Shown piece by piece: positions 33,237-40,655 of a stretch of DNA of 40,655 nucleotides; position 1 is the stretch's first letter, and each line of letters starts with the position of its first letter. The stretch is taken from the NCBI GenBank assembly GCA_022843175.1, contig JALHOE010000067.1, positions 1 through 40,655 on the forward strand. Direction: 5' to 3'. A program made the translations under genes and the position numbers. The DNA is from Deltaproteobacteria bacterium. GTDB taxonomy: Bacteria > Myxococcota_A > Polyangia > Polyangiales > JADJMO01. The notes under the pieces are model-generated. The model was not told where the DNA came from. It was given only the letters and a program-made list of their open reading frames with translations, and did not search any database.

Positions 33237-35135
33237 CTACTTGAGCATGTCCTTGAGGAGATCGTCCTCGCCGGCCGGCGCGGAGCCGGAGGGGGCGGGA
33301 GCCGCGGAGCCTGACGGCGCGGCCGAGGCCGAGCCGCCGCCCAGCATCGACTTGAGGAGCTCGTCCTCGTCGACGCCCGAGGGATCGCCGCTCCCCGCGG
33401 GAGCTGCGCTGCCCGCGGGCGACGGCGGAGCAACGCCATTCTTCGCGTTGCAGCGGCTCTTGTTCGCGGACCACCGCTGCGACCACGGCGTCCCGCAGAC
33501 CTCGTCGCGGAACTTGTCCTTCCATGCGTTCTGCACGCACGTCTTCTCGAAGGCCTTCACGCAGTAGTTCTGGTAGTCGGCGTCGTCGCTGTCGTTGGTG
33601 GACGCGGCGAGGCAGTGCACGAGCTCGCTGCGGCCGTCGCACGGCTTGCGGTTGAGCGGATCGCTCTGCACGCACTGCAAGCGGTCGTATTCGAACGTGG
33701 GACGCTCGCAGTCCTCGATCGACTTGAGATCCTTGAGCCGCTCCGTCTCGACCTGCTTCTCGAGCAGGAAGGTGGAGATGCGTGGGATGTACGTGACGAG
33801 CCCGAGGCAGATCACGAGCAGGCCCACGAATGGCAAGACGATCTTGTAGAGCGAGACGACCGGCCGCTCGAAGCGGAAGCTCGAGATGTACAGGTTGAGC
33901 CCGAGCGGCGGGCACACGTACGCGATCTCGAGGTTGAGGAGGAAGATCATCCCGAGGTGGAACGGGTTCATCCGGAACGTCGTCGCGATCGGGATGATCA
34001 GCGGGACCGACACGAGGATGGCGGAGAACCCGTCCATCAGCATGCCGATGACGAGCAGGAAGATGTTGAGCCCGATGAGGAACTTCCACGACGTGTCGAG
34101 CGACGTGTGCGTCTCGAGCCAGTGCAGGAGGTGCTCCGGCACGCGCACGAAGTCGACGTAGTTCATCAGCGAGTTCGCCATCGCGAGGATCAGGATGACC
34201 GCTCCGGCGAGCGACATGCTGTTGCGCGCGATGCGCGGGAGATCCTTCTTGAGGTCGAGGTCCTTGTAGACCCACACCTCGACGACCAGCGTGTAGAGCG
34301 CGGTGATCGCGGCCGACTCGTCGAGGCCGGTGAAGCCGGTGGCGAGGCCGCCGAGGATGATCACCGGGACGAAGAGCTCCCACTTGATGAGCCACAGCGA
34401 AGCGCCCATCTCCTTGAGATCGAGCGGCGTCGTCGGGAGCTTGGTCTTGATGCCGACGTAGGCGCTGTAGATGCCGAGCACCACCATGACGAGGAAGCCG
34501 GGGAGCAGGCCCGCCTTGAACGTCTCGTTGATCGGGACCGCGGCGACGAGGGAGTAGACGAGGATCGGCAGCGACGGCGGCAGGAGCAGACCGAGGGAGC
34601 CGCCGGTGGTGACGAGGCCGAGCGAGAACTCGTCGGGGTATTTCTGCTGGCGAAGCGCCGGGTAGAGGAGGCCGCCGATGGCGACGATGGTGACGCCGCT
34701 CGCGCCGGTGAGCGTGGTGAAGAACGCGCTCGCGCAGATGCAGACGATCGCCAGACCGCCCGGCATCCAGCCGAAGAACGCGCGCGACGCGCGCACGATG
34801 CGCTCGGGCGTCTTCGACTCGGCCATGAGGTAGCCGACGAAGGTGAAGAGCGGGATGGTGACGAGGATCGGCGAGCCCGCGAACTTGTCCTGGAGGACAT
34901 CGCCGGCGATGAAGCGCACGAATTGGCGCGTCGGGTCGTCGATCGTGACCCAGGCGAAGGCGGCGCCGCCGCCCATGATCGCGAACAGCGGGATGCCGAG
35001 GAACGCGAGGAGGACGAACGCACCGGCGGTGCGGCCGAAGACCAGGAGGAGGATCGCGACCAGCGCGGCGATGCCCTTGGGGATCGGTCCGAGCTTCGGC
35101 GTGATGTCCTTCGGCGTGGAGGCGGGGCCGCTCAT
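33237..35135 (-). CDS. dctM: TRAP transporter large permease with Cys-rich tail
   Basis: A 632-residue DctM-type permease, about 200 residues longer than usual. The membrane part (to about 458) has the standard phrases GIPLFAIMGG, SPILVTIPLFTFVGYLM, TGASGVTIVAIGGLLYP, GGSLGLLLPPSLPILVYS, ATGFTGLDESAAITALYTL, MDGFSAILVSVPLIIPIA and EIAYVCPPLGLNLY, forming the ion-coupled transport channel. The extra 174 residues hold eight cysteines (476, 488, 499, 508, 525, 533, 547, 562), a Ser/Ala/Pro/Gly linker and two copies of an acidic motif (DEDELLKSML 589-598; EDDLLKDMLK at the end). Disulfide potential suggests the tail is periplasmic. The ATG overlaps the dctQ stop as ATGA. Confidence 0.9.
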   Translation of the reverse strand: MSGPASTPKDITPKLGPIPKGIAALVAILLLVFGRTAGAFVLLAFLGIPLFAIMGGGAAFAWVTIDDPTRQFVRFIAGDVLQDKFAGSPILVTIPLFTFVGYLMAESKTPERIVRASRAFFGWMPGGLAIVCICASAFFTTLTGASGVTIVAIGGLLYPALRQQKYPDEFSLGLVTTGGSLGLLLPPSLPILVYSLVAAVPINETFKAGLLPGFLVMVVLGIYSAYVGIKTKLPTTPLDLKEMGASLWLIKWELFVPVIILGGLATGFTGLDESAAITALYTLVVEVWVYKDLDLKKDLPRIARNSMSLAGAVILILAMANSLMNYVDFVRVPEHLLHWLETHTSLDTSWKFLIGLNIFLLVIGMLMDGFSAILVSVPLIIPIATTFRMNPFHLGMIFLLNLEIAYVCPPLGLNLYISSFRFERPVVSLYKIVLPFVGLLVICLGLVTYIPRISTFLLEKQVETERLKDLKSIEDCERPTFEYDRLQCVQSDPLNRKPCDGRSELVHCLAASTNDSDDADYQNYCVKAFEKTCVQNAWKDKFRDEVCGTPWSQRWSANKSRCNAKNGVAPPSPAGSAAPAGSGDPSGVDEDELLKSMLGGGSASAAPSGSAAPAPSGSAPAGEDDLLKDMLK

Positions 35136-36808
35136 CCCTTGCCTCCCTTCTTCTTCTCGTCGTCCTTGATCTTGTTCTGCTGCTCGATGAGCTCCTGCGC
35201 GCGCGCGAGCTCGGAGAGGTCACCGACGAGGGTGCGCTCTTCCTCCTCTTCGGCGGCGATCTTCTCGGCGATCTCGAGCCGCTGCGCGGTGGGCACTTCG
35301 GGTGGGATCGACGACTTGCGAGCGGGTGGATCGCTCGCCTTCTTCTCGGTGGCCGGCACCGAGGCCCACGAGTCGAGCGGCGGCTCGGACTTCTTGGTGG
35401 GCTCCTTCGGCGCGTCGGACACGTCCCTGACCTCGTGGTGCGGACGCTCGCCGCCGAGATCCTTGGCGCGGTTGTCGGCGTCCTCGGCGCCGGCGTCGAC
35501 CTTGGCCTTGGACGCCGAGAGCGCGTCGAGGGCGTTGGTGTCGTCCGCCGGGAGCGCGTCCTGCCCGACGTGCGCCCTCGCCTCCTGGTCGACCCGGGTC
35601 TCGACGATCGGCGGCTCGACGGCGGTGTCGCCTCCGTGCATCGGCGCGTCGGCGCCGTGCGCGGCGTTGGGATCGGTCGACACCGCGCCGCCGAGTGCGA
35701 GGGCGCCGCGAAGGAGGAAGCGCAGACCGATCATGAGGAAGCCCCACGGGAAGATCAGCGAGAGGTCGGCCTCGAGCGGCGTGCGGTCGTCGGGCTCGGG
35801 CGCGGTCGCGAGCGGAGCGCGCGTGCCCGTGCCGTCGCCGACGTCGCACGCGCCGGTGAGGCGCCAATCGGGGTTGATGCTGCCGCCCTTGGCGCCGAGG
35901 TCCTCGATCTCCTTCGGGGTGAGGCACGGCTTGGCCGGATAGGGAACGGCGGGAGCCGGCGTGCCGGCGGCCGGAGCGGTGGGCGGATAGACGTCGGCCC
36001 AACCCTTCTCGTTGAGCTCCTGGTTCCACTCCGCGCCCGTGTACCACTTGTCGAACGGCTTCCCGTTGATGACCACATTGCCGAAGCTGCGGATGTCGAG
36101 CGCGAGCTGACGCCGCACGAGGAACGTGTGCCGGCCCACCGACTTGGAGACGAAGGCGATCTTCTCGCCCTTGGTCGAGGTCTTGGCCGCGCCGAAGCGG
36201 GTGATCGCGAGGTAGTCGACGAAGCCCCAGGCGATGACGAAACAGGCGAACGCCGAGACAATATAACCAAACAATGCAACGATCAGGCGCGGGCGCGGAC
36301 CGATGAACCGCATGACCACGTCGATGTTGATCTGCCGGCCGGCGCCGGTGGCGAGGGAGCCGCCGAGCAGCGCGACCCAGATCGTGAACAAGCGGGCGGA
36401 GACGATCTGCGGCGTGCCCATCTGCTTGATGAGCGACGCGTCGGCGAGCCAGCGCGAGACGTTGGCGAAGTAGTCGTGCTTCTTGGCGACGAGGAGGAGC
36501 AGCACGCCGGCGGCGAACAGCACGCCGGGGACGATCAGCTTCTTCGGGAGTCGCTCGCGCGCGGGGATGCGCGTCCACGACGCGGCCGACGCGAGCCCCG
36601 CGAACGTGAGGATGATGCCGGGGAAGTTCGCGAGCTTGCCGCCCTTGGTGTGGAACGCATTGAGCGTGACCCACCCGGTCATGTAGAGGATCGCGGCGAT
36701 CAATACGCCGAGGACCAAGTACGTCTCGATCTTCGTCCAGACCGCGTCGAGCCTCACGAGCGGCTTCGTCCAGCGCGCGGGCTGACCCTCAGCGGGGCGA
36801 GCTTCCAT
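35132..36808 (-). CDS. dctQ: TRAP transporter small permease, greatly enlarged
   Basis: A 558-residue protein; ordinary DctQ proteins are about 160-220. The DctQ core is recognisable: an N-terminal membrane helix (28-50), GGSLATGAGRQINIDVV with the following amphipathic segment (149-172), and a helix at 175-200. Two additional hydrophobic stretches (61-79, 90-108) lie between the first and second core helices. A 150-residue hydrophilic insertion (201-350, with C295 and C321) separates the last two membrane segments. A charged tail (375-558) ends in a Glu/Lys-rich helix (AEEEEERTLVGDLSEL...). The start ATG 36808 has no clear Shine-Dalgarno. DctQ pairs with DctM; here both have extra domains, perhaps contacting each other or the TPR partner. 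Confidence 0.82.
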   Translation of the reverse strand: MEARPAEGQPARWTKPLVRLDAVWTKIETYLVLGVLIAAILYMTGWVTLNAFHTKGGKLANFPGIILTFAGLASAASWTRIPARERLPKKLIVPGVLFAAGVLLLLVAKKHDYFANVSRWLADASLIKQMGTPQIVSARLFTIWVALLGGSLATGAGRQINIDVVMRFIGPRPRLIVALFGYIVSAFACFVIAWGFVDYLAITRFGAAKTSTKGEKIAFVSKSVGRHTFLVRRQLALDIRSFGNVVINGKPFDKWYTGAEWNQELNEKGWADVYPPTAPAAGTPAPAVPYPAKPCLTPKEIEDLGAKGGSINPDWRLTGACDVGDGTGTRAPLATAPEPDDRTPLEADLSLIFPWGFLMIGLRFLLRGALALGGAVSTDPNAAHGADAPMHGGDTAVEPPIVETRVDQEARAHVGQDALPADDTNALDALSASKAKVDAGAEDADNRAKDLGGERPHHEVRDVSDAPKEPTKKSEPPLDSWASVPATEKKASDPPARKSSIPPEVPTAQRLEIAEKIAAEEEEERTLVGDLSELARAQELIEQQNKIKDDEKKKGGKG

Positions 36809-36846
36809 CGTGCGCGAGGGTATCAGGCGCGCACGACGCATCGGGA

Positions 36847-36886
36847 CAAAACAACGAGCCCCCCACCAAGGAGCGGCGAGGGGCTC
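36847..36886 (-). terminator. Intrinsic terminator/attenuator between dctP and dctQ
   Basis: On the minus strand GAGCCCC (36886-36880) pairs with GGGGCTC (36862-36856) and is followed by GTTGTTTTG. It lies 32 bases after the dctP stop and about 48 before the dctQ start. Partial termination here would yield more binding protein than membrane subunits. Confidence 0.7.
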
Positions 36887-36917
36887 GAAAGCGGCGAGCG
36901 CCGCGGTTTCCGGGAAA

Positions 36918-37934
36918 CTACGGGTTGGCGGCCGCCGTCGACTCGATCTTGCCGACCAGGGCCGGGTCGAAGGTGCCGGCCTTGAGCGCGTCGCGCGAGG
37001 CCTTGAAGATCGCATCCCACTTGGAAACGTCGTCCGCGGTGGGCTTGTAGATCGTGACGCCGGTGCGGCTCTTGAAGCGGGTCCAGGCCGCCGCGTCCTC
37101 GTTGCGAATGCGCTGTTTGAGGCCGGTGGACGACTCGGCCATGACCTTGCCGGTGTCGATCACGGCCTGCTTCTGGTCGCCCGGGAGCTTGTCGAGCGAG
37201 TCGGTGGACATGACGAGACCACCGACGACGATGCCGTTGACCTGGTCGACCGCGTTGTCGAACTTGCTGTTCCACTGGAGCATCTCGGCCGCGAGGGCGG
37301 AGACGCTCATGCAGTTGATCTTGCCGTTGTCGATGTTGGGGAGCACCGACATGAGCTCGGCCGGGAACGGGTTCACGCCGCCGATCTTGCCGTAGACCGT
37401 CTTGAGGATCGGGTCCTCGGCGTAGACCCACGGGCTCTTGCCCTTGACGTCGTCGGGGACGTGGACGGCGAAGCCCTTGCTCAGGAAGTGCGACTGGCCG
37501 ACGTCCGCCCAGGCGATGGGGGTGAACTTCTTCTCGGTGAGGAACTTGTCGTAGTCGGCCTGGATCGCGCCGCGGACCGCGTCGACGGCCTTCCAGGAGC
37601 GGATCGCGCCGGGGACCTGGATGGCGAGGAGGCGTTTGTCGATCTTGCCGAGACCGACGGAGGTGACCGCGGCGCCGTCGAGCTGGCCCGCCTTCATCTT
37701 GTCGATCATCGTCGATTCGGTGCCCTGGGTGCTGTTGAAGAAGAAGTCGAACGAGACCGCGTTGTTGGTCTTCGTCTCGACGGCCTTCTTCCAGGTCTTG
37801 AAGACCTGACCCCACGGCGAATCCGGCGCGGCGGGCGTGCCGACCTTCAGCTTGGTCTGCGCGTTGGCGCTGCCAGCCGAGAGCGCGAGGAGCGCGGCGG
37901 CCGCGCTGACACCAATAAGGACCTTACGAACCAT
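36918..37934 (-). CDS. dctP: TRAP transporter substrate-binding protein
   Basis: A 338-residue periplasmic protein with signal peptide MVRKVLIGVSAAAALLALSA, cleaved after SANA before QTKLKVG. The DctP fold is seen from KVGTPAAPDSPWGQVFKTW through MIDKMKAGQLDGAAVTSVGLG, RSWKAVDAVRGAI, GINPFP-like GGVNPFPAELMSVL, and VVGGLVMSTDSLDKL. It captures the substrate and delivers it to DctQM. Ligand identity is not readable. A strong Shine-Dalgarno (GAGGAGGAG, seven bases upstream) fixes ATG 37934. It is followed by the attenuator and then dctQ, and preceded 164 bp upstream by the TatT lipoprotein gene on the same strand. Confidence 0.92.
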   Translation of the reverse strand: MVRKVLIGVSAAAALLALSAGSANAQTKLKVGTPAAPDSPWGQVFKTWKKAVETKTNNAVSFDFFFNSTQGTESTMIDKMKAGQLDGAAVTSVGLGKIDKRLLAIQVPGAIRSWKAVDAVRGAIQADYDKFLTEKKFTPIAWADVGQSHFLSKGFAVHVPDDVKGKSPWVYAEDPILKTVYGKIGGVNPFPAELMSVLPNIDNGKINCMSVSALAAEMLQWNSKFDNAVDQVNGIVVGGLVMSTDSLDKLPGDQKQAVIDTGKVMAESSTGLKQRIRNEDAAAWTRFKSRTGVTIYKPTADDVSKWDAIFKASRDALKAGTFDPALVGKIESTAAANP

Positions 37935-38098
37935 CTGACTCCTCCTCACGAGATGAAACAGCCCCGCGTCGTAGGACGGGCGGCAGCGTTCCTTCTTCAA
38001 ACGACTGCCGCTGCACGGCGGGAACGACGGGGCGGCAGGCTAGCGCGAACACAGCTGTGCGCGAAGACTAACGCGATGCGTCACCAGGACGCGAGGGC

Positions 38099-39082
38099 TC
38101 ACAGCTCCCAGCCGCAATCCTCGCGGGCCACGTCCTCGATCCACTTCTTGCTCGTGTAGCGGCGCGCCTTGCGCTTGGCGATCGCGTTGGTGAGTCGCGC
38201 CTCGGGGAGCGGATCGTCGGCCTCGAGCACCTCGTTGAGGAGCTTCATGTACATGTCGAACGAGGCTTTGCGGCCGGGCGACTCGTCGTGCATGCGGCAG
38301 GCGTAGCTGCGCGCCATCTGCACCCTGCCGAGCAGGACCTTACCGCCGTTGATCTGGAAGGCCTTGTCGAAGTGCGCCTTGGCCTTGTCGAACGACTCCT
38401 GGCCGAGCGTGTTGAAGCCGGTGCGCGCGTAGTAGGAAGCGAGGATGACGTGACCCGAGCCGCGCTCGATGCCGTCGTTGAGCTCGACGGCGCGCTCGAC
38501 GAACGTGCGGCCGATGAACACCTGACCGATCGCGCCGATGTCGCCCTTGTCGACGTTCACGCGCGACATCCACGCCTGACCGGTCCAGAAGAGGAAGTCG
38601 GCGTCCTCCTCGTCGGTGAACTTCTTGACGTACTCCTGAATCTCTTTCTCGGAGCCGTGCTTGATCGCCTCGTGGATGCCGGCGTTCTTCGACTCCATCC
38701 ACTCGAGGCCGTAGTTCACCGAGCGGGTGTACATGCTCTTGGCGCGAGCGCGGTGGTAGGCGATCTGGTCGTCGTCGCCGGCGAGGATCGCCTGCTCGAG
38801 GTCGTCCTCGACGAACGCGAAGGCGAGCGAGGCCCAGCCGCGAATCAAGAGGTAGTAGGCGTTGTCGTCGTCGGGCACGAGCATGTGCATGCCCTCGAAC
38901 TGCGCGATGCCCGCCGAGGCGGCGATGCGCGCGGTCTCGAAGTCCGCCGTCGTCTGGAAGGCCGCCGAGCCCTCGCGGGTCGACTTGATCTGACCCTTGG
39001 CCAACGTCTTCTTGATGCAGCCCGAGCTCGCGAGCGCGGCGCCGAGGACGAGCGGAAGTGCCAGACGAGAGAGGAGGCTCAT
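38099..39082 (-). CDS. tatT: TatT-type TPR lipoprotein of TRAP transporter
   Basis: A 327-residue lipoprotein (MSLLSRLALPLVLGAALASSGC, lipobox Cys 22) built almost wholly of alpha-helical repeats: ARIAASAGIAQFEGMHMLVPDDDNAYYLLIRG, YTRSVNYGLEW, DFLFWTGQAWMSRVN, VERAVELNDGIERGSGHVILASYYAR and AKAHFDKAFQINGGKVLLGRVQMARSYA. This is the pattern of TatT, the trimeric tetratricopeptide partner of a TRAP binding protein described in Treponema pallidum (Tp0956 with Tp0957). Its position in front of dctP-dctQ-dctM supports a TPAT-type transporter for possibly hydrophobic ligands. The start is ATG 39082. Confidence 0.88.
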   Translation of the reverse strand: MSLLSRLALPLVLGAALASSGCIKKTLAKGQIKSTREGSAAFQTTADFETARIAASAGIAQFEGMHMLVPDDDNAYYLLIRGWASLAFAFVEDDLEQAILAGDDDQIAYHRARAKSMYTRSVNYGLEWMESKNAGIHEAIKHGSEKEIQEYVKKFTDEEDADFLFWTGQAWMSRVNVDKGDIGAIGQVFIGRTFVERAVELNDGIERGSGHVILASYYARTGFNTLGQESFDKAKAHFDKAFQINGGKVLLGRVQMARSYACRMHDESPGRKASFDMYMKLLNEVLEADDPLPEARLTNAIAKRKARRYTSKKWIEDVAREDCGWEL

Positions 39083-39085
39083 GGC

Positions 39086-39101
39086 CCCGTTGCGTAACGG
39101 G
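39086..39101. promoter_or_regulatory. Small hairpin just upstream of tatT
   Basis: CCCGTT-GCGT-AACGGG is a 6-4-6 inverted repeat, three bases before the tatT start in the 51-bp gap to the HEAT-repeat gene. It could be an operator or a weak terminator for the upstream gene. Confidence 0.35.
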
Positions 39102-39133
39102 CCGCGGGCATTCGGGTCAAGAGCTTCGCGGGG

Positions 39134-40441
39134 TCAGCCCTTCGGTGTCGACAGGACCGCGCAGGCCGCTCCGTCTCGAACGTCGATATCCGTCGAGGCC
39201 AGGAGGGGCCGGACCTCCCCCGGGGCCCCGAGCCGGACCAGGGCCGAGGCGACCCGGAACCGCAGGGAGGACGGCGTGGATAGGTCCGCGATGAGACGAG
39301 GCTTTGCGCGCGCGTCGCCGGCGCCCGCGAGGGCGACGGCCGCATCGGTGCCCACCTTGTCCGGACGGGCCATCAGCCCGAGGAGCGCCTCGATCGCCTT
39401 CGGGGTGTGGGTCGGCGCGTGGAGGAGCGCCTCGGCCGCCACGACCTTCACGGACGGATCGTCGGCGGGGCTCTTGCTGGCGAGGATACCGAGCAGGACC
39501 TCGGCGTGCTCCGGGCGGCGCGCGTCGAGGAGTCGGATCGCGTGCGCCCGGACGGCGGGATCGTGCTCGTTGGCGAGCCGGGCGAGCATGAGCGCGCCGT
39601 TCTGACCGCCCGCGCCCATCATCGCGGAGGCGGCGTCGACCGTGGCGTGGCCCTCGTCGCGCCCGAGCACCCGGTCGAGCAGCTGCCGGCCGCCGGCGTC
39701 GAACAGCACGGGGACCGCGAGCGCGCGCGCGATCGCGCCGCGCATCGCCTCGTCTCCGCCGGACCACAGGTCGTTGAACCGGTCGACGAGATCGGCGCGC
39801 GGCGAGCCCTCGTCGAGCTTCGGGGCGATCTTCGCGAGGGCACGCACCGCGTCGACCTGCACGATCGCGATCGGATCGCGGCGCGCGGCCTCGAGCAGCA
39901 GCGGGAAGTCGCTCGCGCAGCCGGCGTCGCCCGCGGCGGCCACGGCGGCGCGGCGGACGTGCTCGTCGTCGTCGATCGCGCGCTCGGCGCGCAGCGCGGC
40001 CTCGCCCGAATCGAAGAGCCCGCGCGTCGCCACGGCGCGCCACCGCGGGCGCTTGTCGTCGCGATGGGCGTCGGTGAACGCGTCCGGGTCGGCCACGCCG
40101 CTGTCGACGAGGACCCACGCCGCCGTCGCAGCGATGTCGTCGTCGCCCTTGGCCGTGCTCTCGAGCGCCGAGGAGATCGGCTTGGCGCAGGTGGTCAGAG
40201 CGAGGAGGCGGCGGACGCCCTCGTCGCCCGCGAAGCGCTGGAGGTCGTGCTCGAGGATCGCCCGGGAGACCGCGCGGATGTCGCCGTCGTCGAGATCGTT
40301 CTTCGCGGCCCGGTCGTCGAGCTCCTTTTTGAGCGCGGGAAAGTCGCCGTTGTGCGCGTGACGCACGGCCGGCGCCCGGCCGCAGCCGAGGGCGACGATC
40401 ATGACGACGGAGCACAGAAGACGCTTGCGGACGGGGACCAT
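39134..40441 (-). CDS. HEAT-repeat lipoprotein
   Basis: A 435-residue lipoprotein. MVPVRKRLLCSVVMIVALGC places the lipobox Cys at 20. The body is a run of HEAT-like helical pairs with the characteristic phrases DEHVRRAAVAAAGDAG, VQVDAVRALAKIAP, EHDPAVRAHAIRLLDA, DPSVKVVAAEALLHA, GTDAAVALAGAG and RFRVASALVRLG. Such solenoids serve as protein-protein scaffolds at the membrane. A TACACT hexamer (40454-40449 on this strand) lies seven bases before the ATG. Its stop is 51 bp before tatT, so it might be cotranscribed with the TRAP operon; a divergent gene starts 20 bases upstream. Confidence 0.78.
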   Translation of the reverse strand: MVPVRKRLLCSVVMIVALGCGRAPAVRHAHNGDFPALKKELDDRAAKNDLDDGDIRAVSRAILEHDLQRFAGDEGVRRLLALTTCAKPISSALESTAKGDDDIAATAAWVLVDSGVADPDAFTDAHRDDKRPRWRAVATRGLFDSGEAALRAERAIDDDEHVRRAAVAAAGDAGCASDFPLLLEAARRDPIAIVQVDAVRALAKIAPKLDEGSPRADLVDRFNDLWSGGDEAMRGAIARALAVPVLFDAGGRQLLDRVLGRDEGHATVDAASAMMGAGGQNGALMLARLANEHDPAVRAHAIRLLDARRPEHAEVLLGILASKSPADDPSVKVVAAEALLHAPTHTPKAIEALLGLMARPDKVGTDAAVALAGAGDARAKPRLIADLSTPSSLRFRVASALVRLGAPGEVRPLLASTDIDVRDGAACAVLSTPKG

Positions 40442-40448
40442 CGCGGGG

Positions 40449-40454
40449 AGTGTA
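40449..40454 (-). promoter_or_regulatory. -10-like element in a 20-bp divergent gap
   Basis: TACACT on the minus strand matches four of six -10 positions, seven bases before ATG 40441. The overlapping TGTACC (40451-40456) lies five bases before the divergent ATG 40462, so the two genes may share a bidirectional start region with almost no leaders. Confidence 0.35.
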
Positions 40455-40461
40455 CCGCGCG

Positions 40462-40655
40462 ATGGCCGGTGGGATCGAACCGCGTGCGGGCGACGTGCTC
40501 GTCGTGGTCAACGCGCACGCCCGACGCTTCGTCGAGAACCGCTCCCTGCTGCTCGATCTCGATCGCCTCGTCGAGCGCCGCGCTCGCCTGCGCGTCACCC
40601 GCACGCGGGCCGAGCTGCGCGCGGCCGCCCGCGAGGCGCGCGAGACGAGCACCCG
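40462..40655 (+). CDS. N-terminal fragment, possible diacylglycerol/lipid kinase
   Basis: The first 64 complete codons of a gene that continues past the window. It begins MAGGIEPRAGDVLVVVNAHARR, where the strand VLVVVNAHARR resembles the opening N-P-x-x-G-like strand of diacylglycerol kinase-type lipid kinases. The rest is Arg/Leu-rich helix. The assignment is tentative because the catalytic glycine motif lies beyond the edge. It is divergent from the HEAT-repeat lipoprotein. Confidence 0.5.
   Translation, partial: MAGGIEPRAGDVLVVVNAHARRFVENRSLLLDLDRLVERRARLRVTRTRAELRAAAREARETST

Overview
The window is a GC-rich chromosomal stretch from what looks like a myxobacterium (Myxococcota, probably the Polyangiales side). 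The signs are MYXO-CTERM-type C-terminal sorting tails, a DUF2330 protein, a MopE-like metal-binding motif, a fibro-slime domain, a TatT-type TRAP component, very many lipoproteins and extreme G/C third-position codon use. There is no rRNA, complete tRNA, CRISPR array, transposase or phage gene. It reads as core plus lineage-specific chromosome, not as an island. No gap between genes exceeds about 270 bases.

Positions 1-7.1 kb hold a J-domain fragment, a PHP phosphoesterase derived from the PolX family, a SUMF1-like/DUF2330 surface-protein pair, the rRNA methyltransferase TlyA, a REC-GAF-HD-GYP c-di-GMP phosphodiesterase regulator and a degenerate Fic protein. Positions 7.3-15.2 kb are a block of exported proteins: a beta-rich secreted protein, an alpha/beta-hydrolase lipoprotein, a fibro-slime lipoprotein, a SnoaL-like protein, a repeat-bearing lipoprotein, a Cys-rich lipoprotein, an extensin-like lipoprotein and a PQQ-like propeller lipoprotein. 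Positions 15.2-18.6 kb carry housekeeping genes (ychF, ihfA and a MerR regulator) plus two lineage-specific unknowns.

Positions 18.7-21.9 kb form an overlapping operon: a REC-PAS-histidine kinase hybrid, a signal-peptidase-I-like protein lacking both catalytic residues, and a secreted protein. A short CheR methyltransferase follows on the other strand. Positions 22.4-25.5 kb are a metabolic run: cob(I)alamin adenosyltransferase, MTA phosphorylase, a 2-hydroxychromene-2-carboxylate isomerase-like protein and a PfkB kinase. Positions 25.5-32.1 kb carry a lipoprotein, a 1391-residue reading frame that appears to join a MYXO-CTERM protein to a lipoprotein, a small protein and an Smr-domain protein.

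Positions 33.2-39.1 kb (minus strand) hold a TRAP transporter with a TPR partner: tatT, dctP, dctQ, dctM. Both membrane subunits are unusually enlarged, and a terminator-like hairpin lies between dctP and dctQ. The window ends with a HEAT-repeat lipoprotein and the start of a divergent, possibly lipid-kinase gene.

The points most worth checking are the fused MYXO-CTERM/lipoprotein frame, the catalytically dead signal peptidase, Fic and PolX relatives, the enlarged TRAP system, a compound repeat at 32971-33210, and a recurring -10-like hexamer six or seven bases before start codons that suggests leaderless transcripts.
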